Positions 17,449 to 26,092 of a stretch of DNA of 64,000 nucleotides are shown here, piece by piece (position 1 is the stretch's first letter; each line of letters begins with the position of its first letter). Source of the stretch: Rhizobium sullae (GTDB lineage: Bacteria > Pseudomonadota > Alphaproteobacteria > Rhizobiales > Rhizobiaceae); contig NZ_CP104144.1 of assembly GCF_025200715.1 (NCBI RefSeq), positions 1,240,001 to 1,304,000 on the forward strand. The letters are read 5' to 3'. The notes under the pieces were generated by a model. That model was given only the letters and a program-made list of their open reading frames with translations, was not told the origin of the DNA and did not search any database. A program made the position numbers and the translations under genes.

Positions 17449-18259
17449 TCACGAACGCTCCAGAAATGTCCAAATCAGGCCGGCCACCTTTTCAGGATCT
17501 TCCCAATGAAGGTTATGGCCGTGGCCAGGAAGGGAAATGAACTCCGCGCCGACGATGCCATCCTTCATCTTCGCCTGGTGTTCCTCAGTCGCGATCACAT
17601 CCTCCTCGCCCCGCAGGATGAGCGTCGGCGCGGAAATATCCTGCAGCAGCGGCGACGGATCATAGGCAAGCTGTTCGTAACAGATGGAATGCCAGATTCG
17701 TGACGGTATCGCGGCGGGCATGGGCCAGGAAACGCTCTTCAACCGGAACTGCGCTGGAACACCATTCCCGGATGAATGTGCTCTCTGGATCAATCGGATC
17801 CCGGAGCATCTGGATGTTCTCCCACAACCACCCCTGACGCTCGCGCAACGCGGCGGATGTGGACATAAGAACGACTTTGCCGACGATGCCGGGCCAGCGC
17901 TCAGCGATTGCCTGCGCAAGCCGTCCCCCAAGCGAATGGCCGACTACGTGCGTCGGCGCAGCGCCCAGAAGCTCTATCAGGAACCGGACATCATTCGCCA
18001 TCTCGGGAATAGTGTAGCAACCCTCAGGCTTGTCGGAATTCCCGTGACCGCGCAGGTCTGGCGCTATGACGCGAAAGCCCGTTGCGAGATAAGGCGCGGT
18101 GAGGCTCCAGCTTCGGGCGCTGTCAGTAAATCCGTGTAGCAGGAGGATGGGCGCGCCGTTGGGGTCGCCCATCTCGACGTACGAGAGTCGTAGCCCGTTC
18201 GGCAGCATCGCGGTCCGCTTTAGCGCTAGAAAGTGCTCTTGGGAAATCGATTCAACCAC
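17449..18259 (-). pseudogene. alpha/beta hydrolase gene with a frameshift
   Basis: The first 180 or so codons from GTG 18259 (GAAGGTGAACAG upstream) encode an alpha/beta hydrolase: oxyanion-loop LLLHGFTDS, GFRVIAPDLRGHGNSDKP and the nucleophile elbow GHSLGG. The frame then runs into LAFHLLRTACL and stops at 17660. The missing C-terminus is in another frame (+1): PSRIWHSICYEQLAYDPSPLL, the acid-strand region PTLILRGEEDVI and the catalytic His in PGHGHNLHWEDP, ending at 17449. The switch lies at about 17700-17725, after HARRD. Both halves together make a normal-length enzyme, so the lesion is recent or a sequencing error. Confidence 0.8.
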
Positions 18260-18471
18260 CTGTTCACCTTCAATGCTGACTTTGTATTGTCATGACCGTC
18301 GCGATTGTAGCGTCCGCTTTGAGGCCACAAGGAGGCTCTAGGGGCTCGTCCCTCCCAAATTCGCCATTTGTGGCATTTGGGACATAACCCCATAAATTTG
18401 AAGTTGTATTGACAAGACTTCGCGGCCGCTGGAGAGTGCCCCAATCCAGCGCCAGCGACCGGGGGGAACCT

Positions 18472-21400
18472 ATGTCTGTACGCTCGTTTTTCGCAATCGC
18501 CGCTATTGCCCTTTCCGCCATCGCGGCCAGCCTTCCCGCAACAGCTGCGGAGACGAAGCGCGATATTCAGACGATCAAGGACGCCGACTTCTTCGGCTTT
18601 GATCTGCGGACGGAACAGAATGTTTCCCTTGAGCAATGCAAGACGTCCTGCATCGGCGACAAGAGCTGCAAGGCCTTCACCTATAACCCAAAGGTGAAAT
18701 GGTGTTTCCTGAAGTCCGACTTCAAGACCATGAACGCCTTTCCCGGCGCGATTGCCGGCCGGATCGTCGAAACGACGGCAGGGCCGCGGGAGCCCGATAT
18801 CGGTGCGGCCCCTCGTCTCAGCTTTCTATCTGAAGACGTCATCCAACAAGCGCGCGACTTCAAGGCCAATCTGGCGCTTACCGATACTCAGCCGGGCCAG
18901 ACCCTCGACAGTCTGACAGCGACGGCGCGCCTTGATCTCACCGCCAACAACCTCGCAAGTGCGATCGATGCGTTTCACCGTGCGCTGGCGCTGACGCCGG
19001 ACGATGCCGATCTCTGGCTGGAAACAGCCCGCGCCGCAAATTCGCTCGGCGGCACCGGCAGCCAGGCCTTCGGCCAGGCTGTTCTCGATGCGTTGAACGC
19101 CTATGAACTGACGCGCACGACCTCGAAGCGTGCCGACGCTCTTGCCGTGCTTGCGGCCTCGCTTGCCAAGAACTCCAATTTCCGCGTGGCCCTCAACGCC
19201 TATAAGGCAAGCCTTGCGCTGGCGAGCTCCAGGGAAGTCCAGGCCGCCTATCTCAAGCTCAAGTCGGAACAGGGCTTCCGCATTACCGAACACAATATCG
19301 ATGCCGACAGCGCAACGCCGCGGGCCTGCGTGACTTTCTCAGAATCGCTCGTCAAGACGGTCGACTATGCACCGTTTGTGACGCTGAACGGACAAGCGCC
19401 CAAGGCGCTCGAAGCCAAGGATAAGCAGATCTGCGTCGAGGGCCTGGTTCACGGCGAGAGCTACAAGATTAGTTTCCGCACTGGCCTGCCCTCGTCCGTC
19501 GATGAAGTGCTGGAGGCACCCGTCAGCCTAGATATTTACGTCAAGGACCGCAGCAAGGTCGTGCGGTTTACTGGCGACAGTTTCGTACTGCCTTCGTCGG
19601 CGCGCCGCGGCATTCCATTGGTCAGCGTCAACATCGAAGCGGCCGACCTCAAGCTCTACCGCATTGGCGATCGCGGCATCGCGCCGCTTCTCACCAGTTC
19701 CCAATTCCTGACGCAGCTCGATGGTTATAGTGCGCAGCGCATTCAGGACGAAAGCGGCGAGCTCGTTTGGCAAGGTTCGATCGGGATCGCCAACGACCTC
19801 AACAAGGATGTCGTCACCAGCTTCCCCGTCGATGAAGCCTTGCCCGAGCGCAAGCCCGGCATCTATGTGCTGATCGCCTCTCCTACCAATACGCCGGACA
19901 ATGAATGGGATGCCAAGGCGACGCAGTGGTTCGTCGTTTCCGATATCGGTGTTACCACCTATGCCGGAACCGACGGGCTCAACGTGTTTACGCGCTCGCT
20001 CGCTTCTGCCAAGCCGATCGCCGGCGTCGAGCTGCAACTGCTTGCCAAGAACAACGAGGTTCTGGGCACCGCGACGACGGATGAAAACGGCCGAGCCATC
20101 TTCACCGCCGGCCTGCTGCGCGGCACGGCAGCACTCACACCCGCCGTCTTGGGGGCCAGGAACGGAGCGTCCGACTACGTCTTCCTCGACATGACACGCG
20201 CTGGATTCGATCTGTCCGACCGCGGCGTGACGGGACGGGCCTCGCCCGGTGCGATTGATGTTATGACCTGGACCGAGCGCGGAATCTATCGGGTGGGAGA
20301 AACGGTGCATGCCTCCGCCCTTGCCCGCGATACGGATGGCAAGGCGATCGAGAAGCTGCCGCTGACCTTCATCTTCATGCGCCCTGATGGCGTCGAGGAC
20401 CGGCGCATCGTCAGGCAAAGCAGCGACGCTGGCGGCTATGTGATCGACCTTCCGATCCAGGAAAGCGCCATGCGCGGCAGCTGGACGATGAACGTCCATA
20501 CCGATCCCAAAGGATCGCCGATCGGCACAAGAACCTTCCTCGTCGACGATTTCGCTCCCGATCGCACCGACATGGAGCTGAAGACCGAAGCCAAGGAAAT
20601 CGGTCCCGACACGCCGGCAACGATCGCTATCAGCGGCCGGTATCTCTATGGCGCACCGGCGGCCGGCCTGACGCTCGAAGGCGACGTCGTCATCAAGCCG
20701 ACGCGCGAAAGCCAGGCTTTTTCGGGTTACGTCTTTGGTCTTTCTGACGAGGAGGCGAACGAGGAAAGCCGCCAGGCGATCGAAGGCCTGCCGGAACTGG
20801 ACGAGAACGGCCAAGCCACGACCGATCTCACGGTCGGCGACCTTCCCGCGACCACGCAATTGCTGAACGCGACGGTCTACATCCGCATGCAGGAAACGGG
20901 TGGCCGGGCGCTGGAGCGCTCACTGGTGATCCCGGTCAAAAGCGAGGGACCGATGATCGGCATCAAGCCTGAGTTTTCGGGCGATGCAGCCGAGAACTCG
21001 ATCGCCGGCTTCAACGTGATCGGCGTCTCCGCAGACGGCCGGAAGCAAGAAATGAAGGGGCTGCGCTGGAAGCTTTCGCTCCTTGAGCGCGAATACCAAT
21101 GGTATCGGGAAGGCACGGCATGGAAATACGAATCCGCCTTCCACGCACGCCAGGTTGCGAGCGGCACGGTTGATGCCGGCTTGGACGGCGGCAAGATAGC
21201 GTCCCAGGTAGGCTGGGGCCGCTACCGCCTTGAAGTAGAAAGCCCGGACGCGGATGGTCCGGTATCAAGCATCGAATTCGATGCCGGCTGGATGGTGGAG
21301 GCTGTCTCGACTGAAACGCCGGACGGGCTTGAAATCGCGCTTGACAAAGAAAGTTATAAGGTCGGTGAGACGGCGAAGCTGAAGGTTTCTTCCCGTTATG

Positions 21401-23940
21401 GCGGAGAGCTGATGGTGACTGCCGGGACGGAAAATCTCGTCGCCGTGCAGAATGCAACGATCGGCGAGACCGGGGGCGAAGTCGAGGTCCCGGTCACCGC
21501 CGAATGGGGCGCTGGCGCCTATGTGACAGCAACGCTCTTCCGCCCGGGCGACGCCCAGGACAGCCACATGCCGATGCGCTCGATCGGCATCAAATGGCTG
21601 AAGGTCGATCCCGAGCAGCGTGCGCTGCAGGTAAAGCTCGATGCACCGGAAAAGATGCTGCCGCGCGCACCGCTGAACATCAGTCTTGCGGTGACGGGGG
21701 CTGGCGCCGATGAGGACGCTTACGTCACGGTTGCCGCCGTAGATGTCGGCATTCTCAATCTGACGCGCTACGAGGCGCCCAATCCCGAGGAGTGGTATTT
21801 CGGCCAGCGCCAGCTCGGTCTTGAAATCCGCGATCTCTATGGCCGCCTGATTGATGGTTCGCTCGGCGCGACCGGCAAGCTTAGAACCGGCGGCGACGGC
21901 GGCGCGGTGGCGCTGCAGGGCAGCCCGCCGACGCAAAAACTCGTCGCCTTCTTCTCCGGTCCGATGAAACTTGACGCCGCCGGCAAGGCGAACGTCAGCT
22001 TCGACATTCCGCAATTCAACGGCACGGCGCGTGTCATGGCCGTTGCCTGGTCGAAGGACGGGGTGGGCCACGGCGTCAAGGACGTCGTCATCCGCGATCC
22101 GGTGGTCGTCACCGCCAGCCTGCCGAAGTTCCTGGCGCCTGGCGACAAGGCGGAACTGCGCCTCGACATTGCCAATACCGATGCGCCGGCCGGCGATTTC
22201 AAACTGCAGCTGACCGGCAACGAGGCCGTCGGCATCGAGGAAGCTGCAGCTTCCCGGACGATCCATCTGGATGCCGGTGCGAAATCCGATTTCACGCTAT
22301 CTGTGATCGGCAAGCAGCCCGGCAACGGCGCTGTTTCGATCAACCTCTCGGATGCTGCTGGACTGTCGCTCGATCAGACGGTTGACGTACCGGTCCGCCC
22401 ATCGTCACTGCCCGTGACCGAACGGCGCGTCATCGCCCTGAAACCGGGGGCGAAACTGAAGATTGACAAGGAACTTCTGGCAAACAGCGTGCTTCCGGGC
22501 GCCTCGGTCAGCGTCAACGTCACCCGTTCGGCCGCCTTCGACATTCCCGCACTGCTGATGTCGCTCGACCGTTATCCTTTCGGCTGCGCCGAACAGACGA
22601 CCAGCCGCGCGCTGCCGCTTCTTTATCTCAGCGAGCTTTCGAAACAGAACGGCCTCGAAGACGATGCAGACGTCAAGAAGCGCGTGCAGGATGCGATCTT
22701 TCGCGTACTGTCCTATCAGGCATCGGCAGGCAGCTTCGGCCTTTGGGGACCGGATTCGGGCGACCTTTGGCTCGATTCCTATGTCACGGATTTCCTGACG
22801 CGGGCGCGTGAAGAGAAGTACGACGTGCCGGATCGTGCGCTGGTGCAGGCGCTCGAGAACCTCCAGAACGCGTTAAGCTATGACGTTAACGTCAAGACGC
22901 AGGGCGATGAAATTGCTTATGCAATCTATGTTCTTGCCCGCAACAGGAAAGCCTCGATCAGCGATCTGCGCTACTACGCCGATACGATGATCAACGACTT
23001 CCCGACGCCACTTGCCAAGGCGCATATCGCCGCGGCACTTGCCCTTTACGGAGATGCGACCCGCTCGAAGAATATCTTTGTCGATGCGCTGCAGATGACC
23101 GAGGATTCAATGGTTCATCGCGTCAATCTTTCGCGTACCGACTACGGCTCGATCCTGCGCGACGGCGCAGCCATTCTGGCACTTGCCGCCGAAAGCCGCC
23201 CTGTCCCGCCGGTCATTCCAGAACTGGCAAAGGCCGTCGGCAAGGAATGGGATCGCAGCAAGTGGACGAGCACGCAGGAGCAGGCCTGGACGCTGCTTGC
23301 GGCGCGCGCGATCCTGAGCGGCGATGATTCGCTGAAGGTGGACGTCAACGGTGCGCTGCACACGGGTGCCTACATGGCGAAGATGAGCGGCGACGCGCTG
23401 ATGAACAATCCGCTGACGCTGACGAGCGCCATGGCCGATCCGGTATCGGCGGTCGTGACGACCGTTGCAGCACCCGTCACGCCGCTGCCTGCCGGCGGCA
23501 ACGGTTTTGCCATCGAGCGCAGCTATTACACGCTTGATGGCGAGCCGGCGAATATCAGCGAAGCGCGGCAGAACGAGCGCTACGTGGTGGTGCTGCACGT
23601 GACCGAAACCAACGCCTGGCCGTCGCGTATTGTCATGACCGATCTGCTGCCGGCCGGCCTCCAGATCGACAATCCGAGCCTGGTCGACAGCGCGCAACTC
23701 ACTAATTTCGACTGGATCGGCGAACAGACGGCGGCTCATACAGAGTTCCGCGACGACCGCTTTGTTGCGGCCTTCAACCGGACGTCGGACGACAATCGTG
23801 ACATCAACGTCGCCTATGTCGTGCGGGCTGTCGCCCCAGGCGTTTATGATCACCCGGCGGCGACCGTGGAGGACATGTATCGTCCCGAATATTCGGCTCG
23901 CACGGCGACCGGCAAGATGGAGGTTGTCGCAGCACGATAA
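18472..23940 (+). CDS. alpha-2-macroglobulin family protein with N-terminal PAN domain
   Basis: An 1822-residue periplasmic protein of the bacterial YfhM type. A Sec signal peptide (VRSFFAIAAIALSAIAASLPATAA, residues 3-26) is followed by a PAN/Apple-like domain (about 30-95, with Cys in EQCKTSCIGDKSC and WCFL). Macroglobulin-like repeats then lead to the thioester motif C1372-A-E-Q in YPFGCAEQTTSRALPLLYL and an alpha-helical toroid after it. The thioester can covalently trap attacking proteases. ATG 18472 follows GGGGGGAACCT. Its stop overlaps the pbpC start, the known genomic partnership: A2M guards while PBP1C repairs peptidoglycan. Confidence 0.93.
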   Translation: MSVRSFFAIAAIALSAIAASLPATAAETKRDIQTIKDADFFGFDLRTEQNVSLEQCKTSCIGDKSCKAFTYNPKVKWCFLKSDFKTMNAFPGAIAGRIVETTAGPREPDIGAAPRLSFLSEDVIQQARDFKANLALTDTQPGQTLDSLTATARLDLTANNLASAIDAFHRALALTPDDADLWLETARAANSLGGTGSQAFGQAVLDALNAYELTRTTSKRADALAVLAASLAKNSNFRVALNAYKASLALASSREVQAAYLKLKSEQGFRITEHNIDADSATPRACVTFSESLVKTVDYAPFVTLNGQAPKALEAKDKQICVEGLVHGESYKISFRTGLPSSVDEVLEAPVSLDIYVKDRSKVVRFTGDSFVLPSSARRGIPLVSVNIEAADLKLYRIGDRGIAPLLTSSQFLTQLDGYSAQRIQDESGELVWQGSIGIANDLNKDVVTSFPVDEALPERKPGIYVLIASPTNTPDNEWDAKATQWFVVSDIGVTTYAGTDGLNVFTRSLASAKPIAGVELQLLAKNNEVLGTATTDENGRAIFTAGLLRGTAALTPAVLGARNGASDYVFLDMTRAGFDLSDRGVTGRASPGAIDVMTWTERGIYRVGETVHASALARDTDGKAIEKLPLTFIFMRPDGVEDRRIVRQSSDAGGYVIDLPIQESAMRGSWTMNVHTDPKGSPIGTRTFLVDDFAPDRTDMELKTEAKEIGPDTPATIAISGRYLYGAPAAGLTLEGDVVIKPTRESQAFSGYVFGLSDEEANEESRQAIEGLPELDENGQATTDLTVGDLPATTQLLNATVYIRMQETGGRALERSLVIPVKSEGPMIGIKPEFSGDAAENSIAGFNVIGVSADGRKQEMKGLRWKLSLLEREYQWYREGTAWKYESAFHARQVASGTVDAGLDGGKIASQVGWGRYRLEVESPDADGPVSSIEFDAGWMVEAVSTETPDGLEIALDKESYKVGETAKLKVSSRYGGELMVTAGTENLVAVQNATIGETGGEVEVPVTAEWGAGAYVTATLFRPGDAQDSHMPMRSIGIKWLKVDPEQRALQVKLDAPEKMLPRAPLNISLAVTGAGADEDAYVTVAAVDVGILNLTRYEAPNPEEWYFGQRQLGLEIRDLYGRLIDGSLGATGKLRTGGDGGAVALQGSPPTQKLVAFFSGPMKLDAAGKANVSFDIPQFNGTARVMAVAWSKDGVGHGVKDVVIRDPVVVTASLPKFLAPGDKAELRLDIANTDAPAGDFKLQLTGNEAVGIEEAAASRTIHLDAGAKSDFTLSVIGKQPGNGAVSINLSDAAGLSLDQTVDVPVRPSSLPVTERRVIALKPGAKLKIDKELLANSVLPGASVSVNVTRSAAFDIPALLMSLDRYPFGCAEQTTSRALPLLYLSELSKQNGLEDDADVKKRVQDAIFRVLSYQASAGSFGLWGPDSGDLWLDSYVTDFLTRAREEKYDVPDRALVQALENLQNALSYDVNVKTQGDEIAYAIYVLARNRKASISDLRYYADTMINDFPTPLAKAHIAAALALYGDATRSKNIFVDALQMTEDSMVHRVNLSRTDYGSILRDGAAILALAAESRPVPPVIPELAKAVGKEWDRSKWTSTQEQAWTLLAARAILSGDDSLKVDVNGALHTGAYMAKMSGDALMNNPLTLTSAMADPVSAVVTTVAAPVTPLPAGGNGFAIERSYYTLDGEPANISEARQNERYVVVLHVTETNAWPSRIVMTDLLPAGLQIDNPSLVDSAQLTNFDWIGEQTAAHTEFRDDRFVAAFNRTSDDNRDINVAYVVRAVAPGVYDHPAATVEDMYRPEYSARTATGKMEVVAAR

Positions 23941-26021
23941 TGCGGCTCTGGCACAAGGTCACGATTGGAACTACGGCCGGTATCCTTCTTGCCGGTGCAG
24001 TTTTCTTCGCGCTCGACACCGCCGACAGTGCTTTTCCGCCGCCGCTTGACAAGACCGGTGCGGTGTCGGCCGAAGTGCTGGATGCCGATGGTCAGCTGCT
24101 GCGGGCCTTTGCGACGCCGGAAGGCCGCTGGCGTCTGAAAACGACGGTCGCAGACGTCGACCCGCAATTCACGCGCATGCTGATCGCCTATGAGGACCGG
24201 CGCTTCTACGACCATCACGGCATCGATCCGCTGGCAATCGGGCGTGCGGGCCTGCAGCTGATCACCAACGGCCGCATCGTTTCCGGCGCCTCGACGCTTT
24301 CCATGCAGGTGGCACGGCTGATAGAACCGCGCGCGGGACGTTCGCTTTCGGCGAAATTCCTGCAAATGGTACGTGCCGTCCAGATCGAGCGGCGGCTTTC
24401 GAAGGAAGAGATCCTTGATCTCTATCTGACGCATGCGCCCTACGGCGGCAATCTGGAAGGCGTGCGCGCCGCAAGCCTTGCCTATTTCGGCAAAGAGCCG
24501 AAGCGGCTGACGGTGGCGCAGGCTGCCCTCCTCGTTGCCCTCCCTCAGCTTCCCGAGCGGCGCCGTCCCGACAGGAACCTGGCGGCGGCGGAAGCCGCGC
24601 GAAAACGCGTTCTGGAGCGCGCCGCCGTAGCCGACGCCATCGGCGAGGGAGAGGCCGACCGCGCCGAGGCGACACTCGTTCCGGCAGCGCGCATGCAGCT
24701 TCCGGCCCTTGCAGCACACGTTGCCGAAGCAGCGCTTCGCAGAAAACCGAAGGAGCGCGAGCATCGAACGACGCTCAAGAAGCAGGTGCAGGAAGGGCTC
24801 GAAGCAACGGCAAAGAATGCCGCCATGAAGCTTGGCCCGAAGCTTTCGCTGGCGATCGTGATGGCCGATGCGCGCAGCGGCGACATTGTTGGCGAAGTTG
24901 GTTCAGTGGACTATTTCGATGCCAGCCGCTCCGGCTGGATCGACATGACGCGGGTCAGCCGTTCGCCCGGCTCGACCCTGAAACCCTTCATTTACGGCCT
25001 TGCTTTCGAGCAGGGGCTGGTGAGCCAGGAAACGATCATCGAGGACCGACCGGCGGATTTCTTCGGTTACCGGCCGCGCAATTTCGACATGCGCTATCAA
25101 GGCGACGTGACGGTCCGTGAGGCATTGCAGCTTTCGTTGAACGTGCCGGCCGTCAGGCTGCTTGACGCCGTCAATCCGGCGCGGCTTCTGGTGCGCTTCC
25201 GTCGCGCCGGCGTCCGTCCCACCCTGCCACCGAACGAAACGCCGGGACTGGCGATCGGGCTCGGGGGCGTCGGCATCACATTGAAAGACCTTGTGCAGCT
25301 CTATACGGCGCTTGCCAACAAGGGCGAACCGGTTCGGATCGGCGACGGCGTGACGGGTGCGCCCGGCAAGATCGATGGCGAACCGTTGCTGGAGCCGGTC
25401 GCCGTCTGGAACGTTTCGGATATCCTTTCCGGCGTCGTCCCACCCACAGGCGCTCCGCAACGCGGCATCGCCTACAAGACGGGGACCAGCTACGGCTACC
25501 GCGACGCATGGTCGATCGGCTACGACGGGCGTTATGTGCTAGGTGTCTGGGTCGGAAGGCCGGACAATGGCGCGGTGCCGGGATTGACCGGTTACGGCAC
25601 GGCAGCCCCCATCCTGTTTGAGGCTTTTGCAAAGTCGGGCATAGCGAACACGCCTCTGTCGCGCCCACCCTCCGGAGCAGTACGCGTCGCCCAGTCCGAT
25701 CTGCCGGTGAGCCAGCGGCGTTTCTCGATAAATGCCAGCGGGTTGCTTTCCACCTCCAGCCGCGAACAGGCACCACAGATCGTCTATCCGCCGGAAGGTG
25801 CGCATGTCGATCTCGGGGCAAAGAGTGGTGACCTCTCGCCATTGATGTTGAAACTGCAGGGCGGCCGGGCGCCGTTCCGCTGGCTTGCAAACGGCAAGCC
25901 GCTGCCCGATCTTTCCCGCCGCCGCATCAACCAGTGGATGCCGGATGGCGCTGGTTATTCGAAACTGACGGTGATCGATGCGATGGGGCGTGCGGCGAGC
26001 GTCGGCGTCTTCATCGACTAA
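23940..26021 (+). CDS. pbpC: penicillin-binding protein 1C
   Basis: A 693-residue bifunctional peptidoglycan synthase. An N-terminal membrane anchor (about residues 5-26) precedes the glycosyltransferase (GT51) domain, with the catalytic Glu in IAYEDRRFYDHHGID and the second motif in GASTLSMQVARL. The transpeptidase has its serine in SPGSTLK (Ser345, Lys348), SLN and KTGTSYGYRDAW. The C-terminal domain typical of PBP1C (about 600-693, VYPPEGAHVDL...) is present. ATG shares its A with the TAA of the A2M gene (TAATG), so translation is coupled. Confidence 0.94.
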   Translation: MRLWHKVTIGTTAGILLAGAVFFALDTADSAFPPPLDKTGAVSAEVLDADGQLLRAFATPEGRWRLKTTVADVDPQFTRMLIAYEDRRFYDHHGIDPLAIGRAGLQLITNGRIVSGASTLSMQVARLIEPRAGRSLSAKFLQMVRAVQIERRLSKEEILDLYLTHAPYGGNLEGVRAASLAYFGKEPKRLTVAQAALLVALPQLPERRRPDRNLAAAEAARKRVLERAAVADAIGEGEADRAEATLVPAARMQLPALAAHVAEAALRRKPKEREHRTTLKKQVQEGLEATAKNAAMKLGPKLSLAIVMADARSGDIVGEVGSVDYFDASRSGWIDMTRVSRSPGSTLKPFIYGLAFEQGLVSQETIIEDRPADFFGYRPRNFDMRYQGDVTVREALQLSLNVPAVRLLDAVNPARLLVRFRRAGVRPTLPPNETPGLAIGLGGVGITLKDLVQLYTALANKGEPVRIGDGVTGAPGKIDGEPLLEPVAVWNVSDILSGVVPPTGAPQRGIAYKTGTSYGYRDAWSIGYDGRYVLGVWVGRPDNGAVPGLTGYGTAAPILFEAFAKSGIANTPLSRPPSGAVRVAQSDLPVSQRRFSINASGLLSTSSREQAPQIVYPPEGAHVDLGAKSGDLSPLMLKLQGGRAPFRWLANGKPLPDLSRRRINQWMPDGAGYSKLTVIDAMGRAASVGVFID

Positions 26022-26035
26022 ACCTTGGAATTGGG

Positions 26036-26061
26036 GGAACAAAGCGCCCGATGTCACCGTT
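26036..26061 (+). promoter_or_regulatory. EcfG (RpoE2)-type general stress promoter before treY
   Basis: GGAAC (26036-26040), 17 bases, CGTT (26058-26061). This matches the rhizobial general-stress sigma consensus exactly. Transcription would begin at about 26067-26070, just upstream of the treY ATG at 26093. It rules out the earlier in-frame ATG at 26051 for this transcript. Confidence 0.72.
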
Positions 26062-26092
26062 TCGGGCCGTCTCCCTCCGAAGAGCGGGCGAC

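Noticed and set aside
18465..18488. GGAAC-N15-CGTT resembling an EcfG promoter at the start of the A2M gene
   Set aside because: The spacer is 15 and not 16-17, GGAAC is part of the ribosome binding site and CGTT lies inside the coding sequence.
26051..26092. Earlier in-frame ATG of treY at 26051 with GGGGGAAC upstream
   Set aside because: It lies within the EcfG-type promoter, adds residues unlike the family N-terminus, and the GGAAC is better explained as the -35 element.
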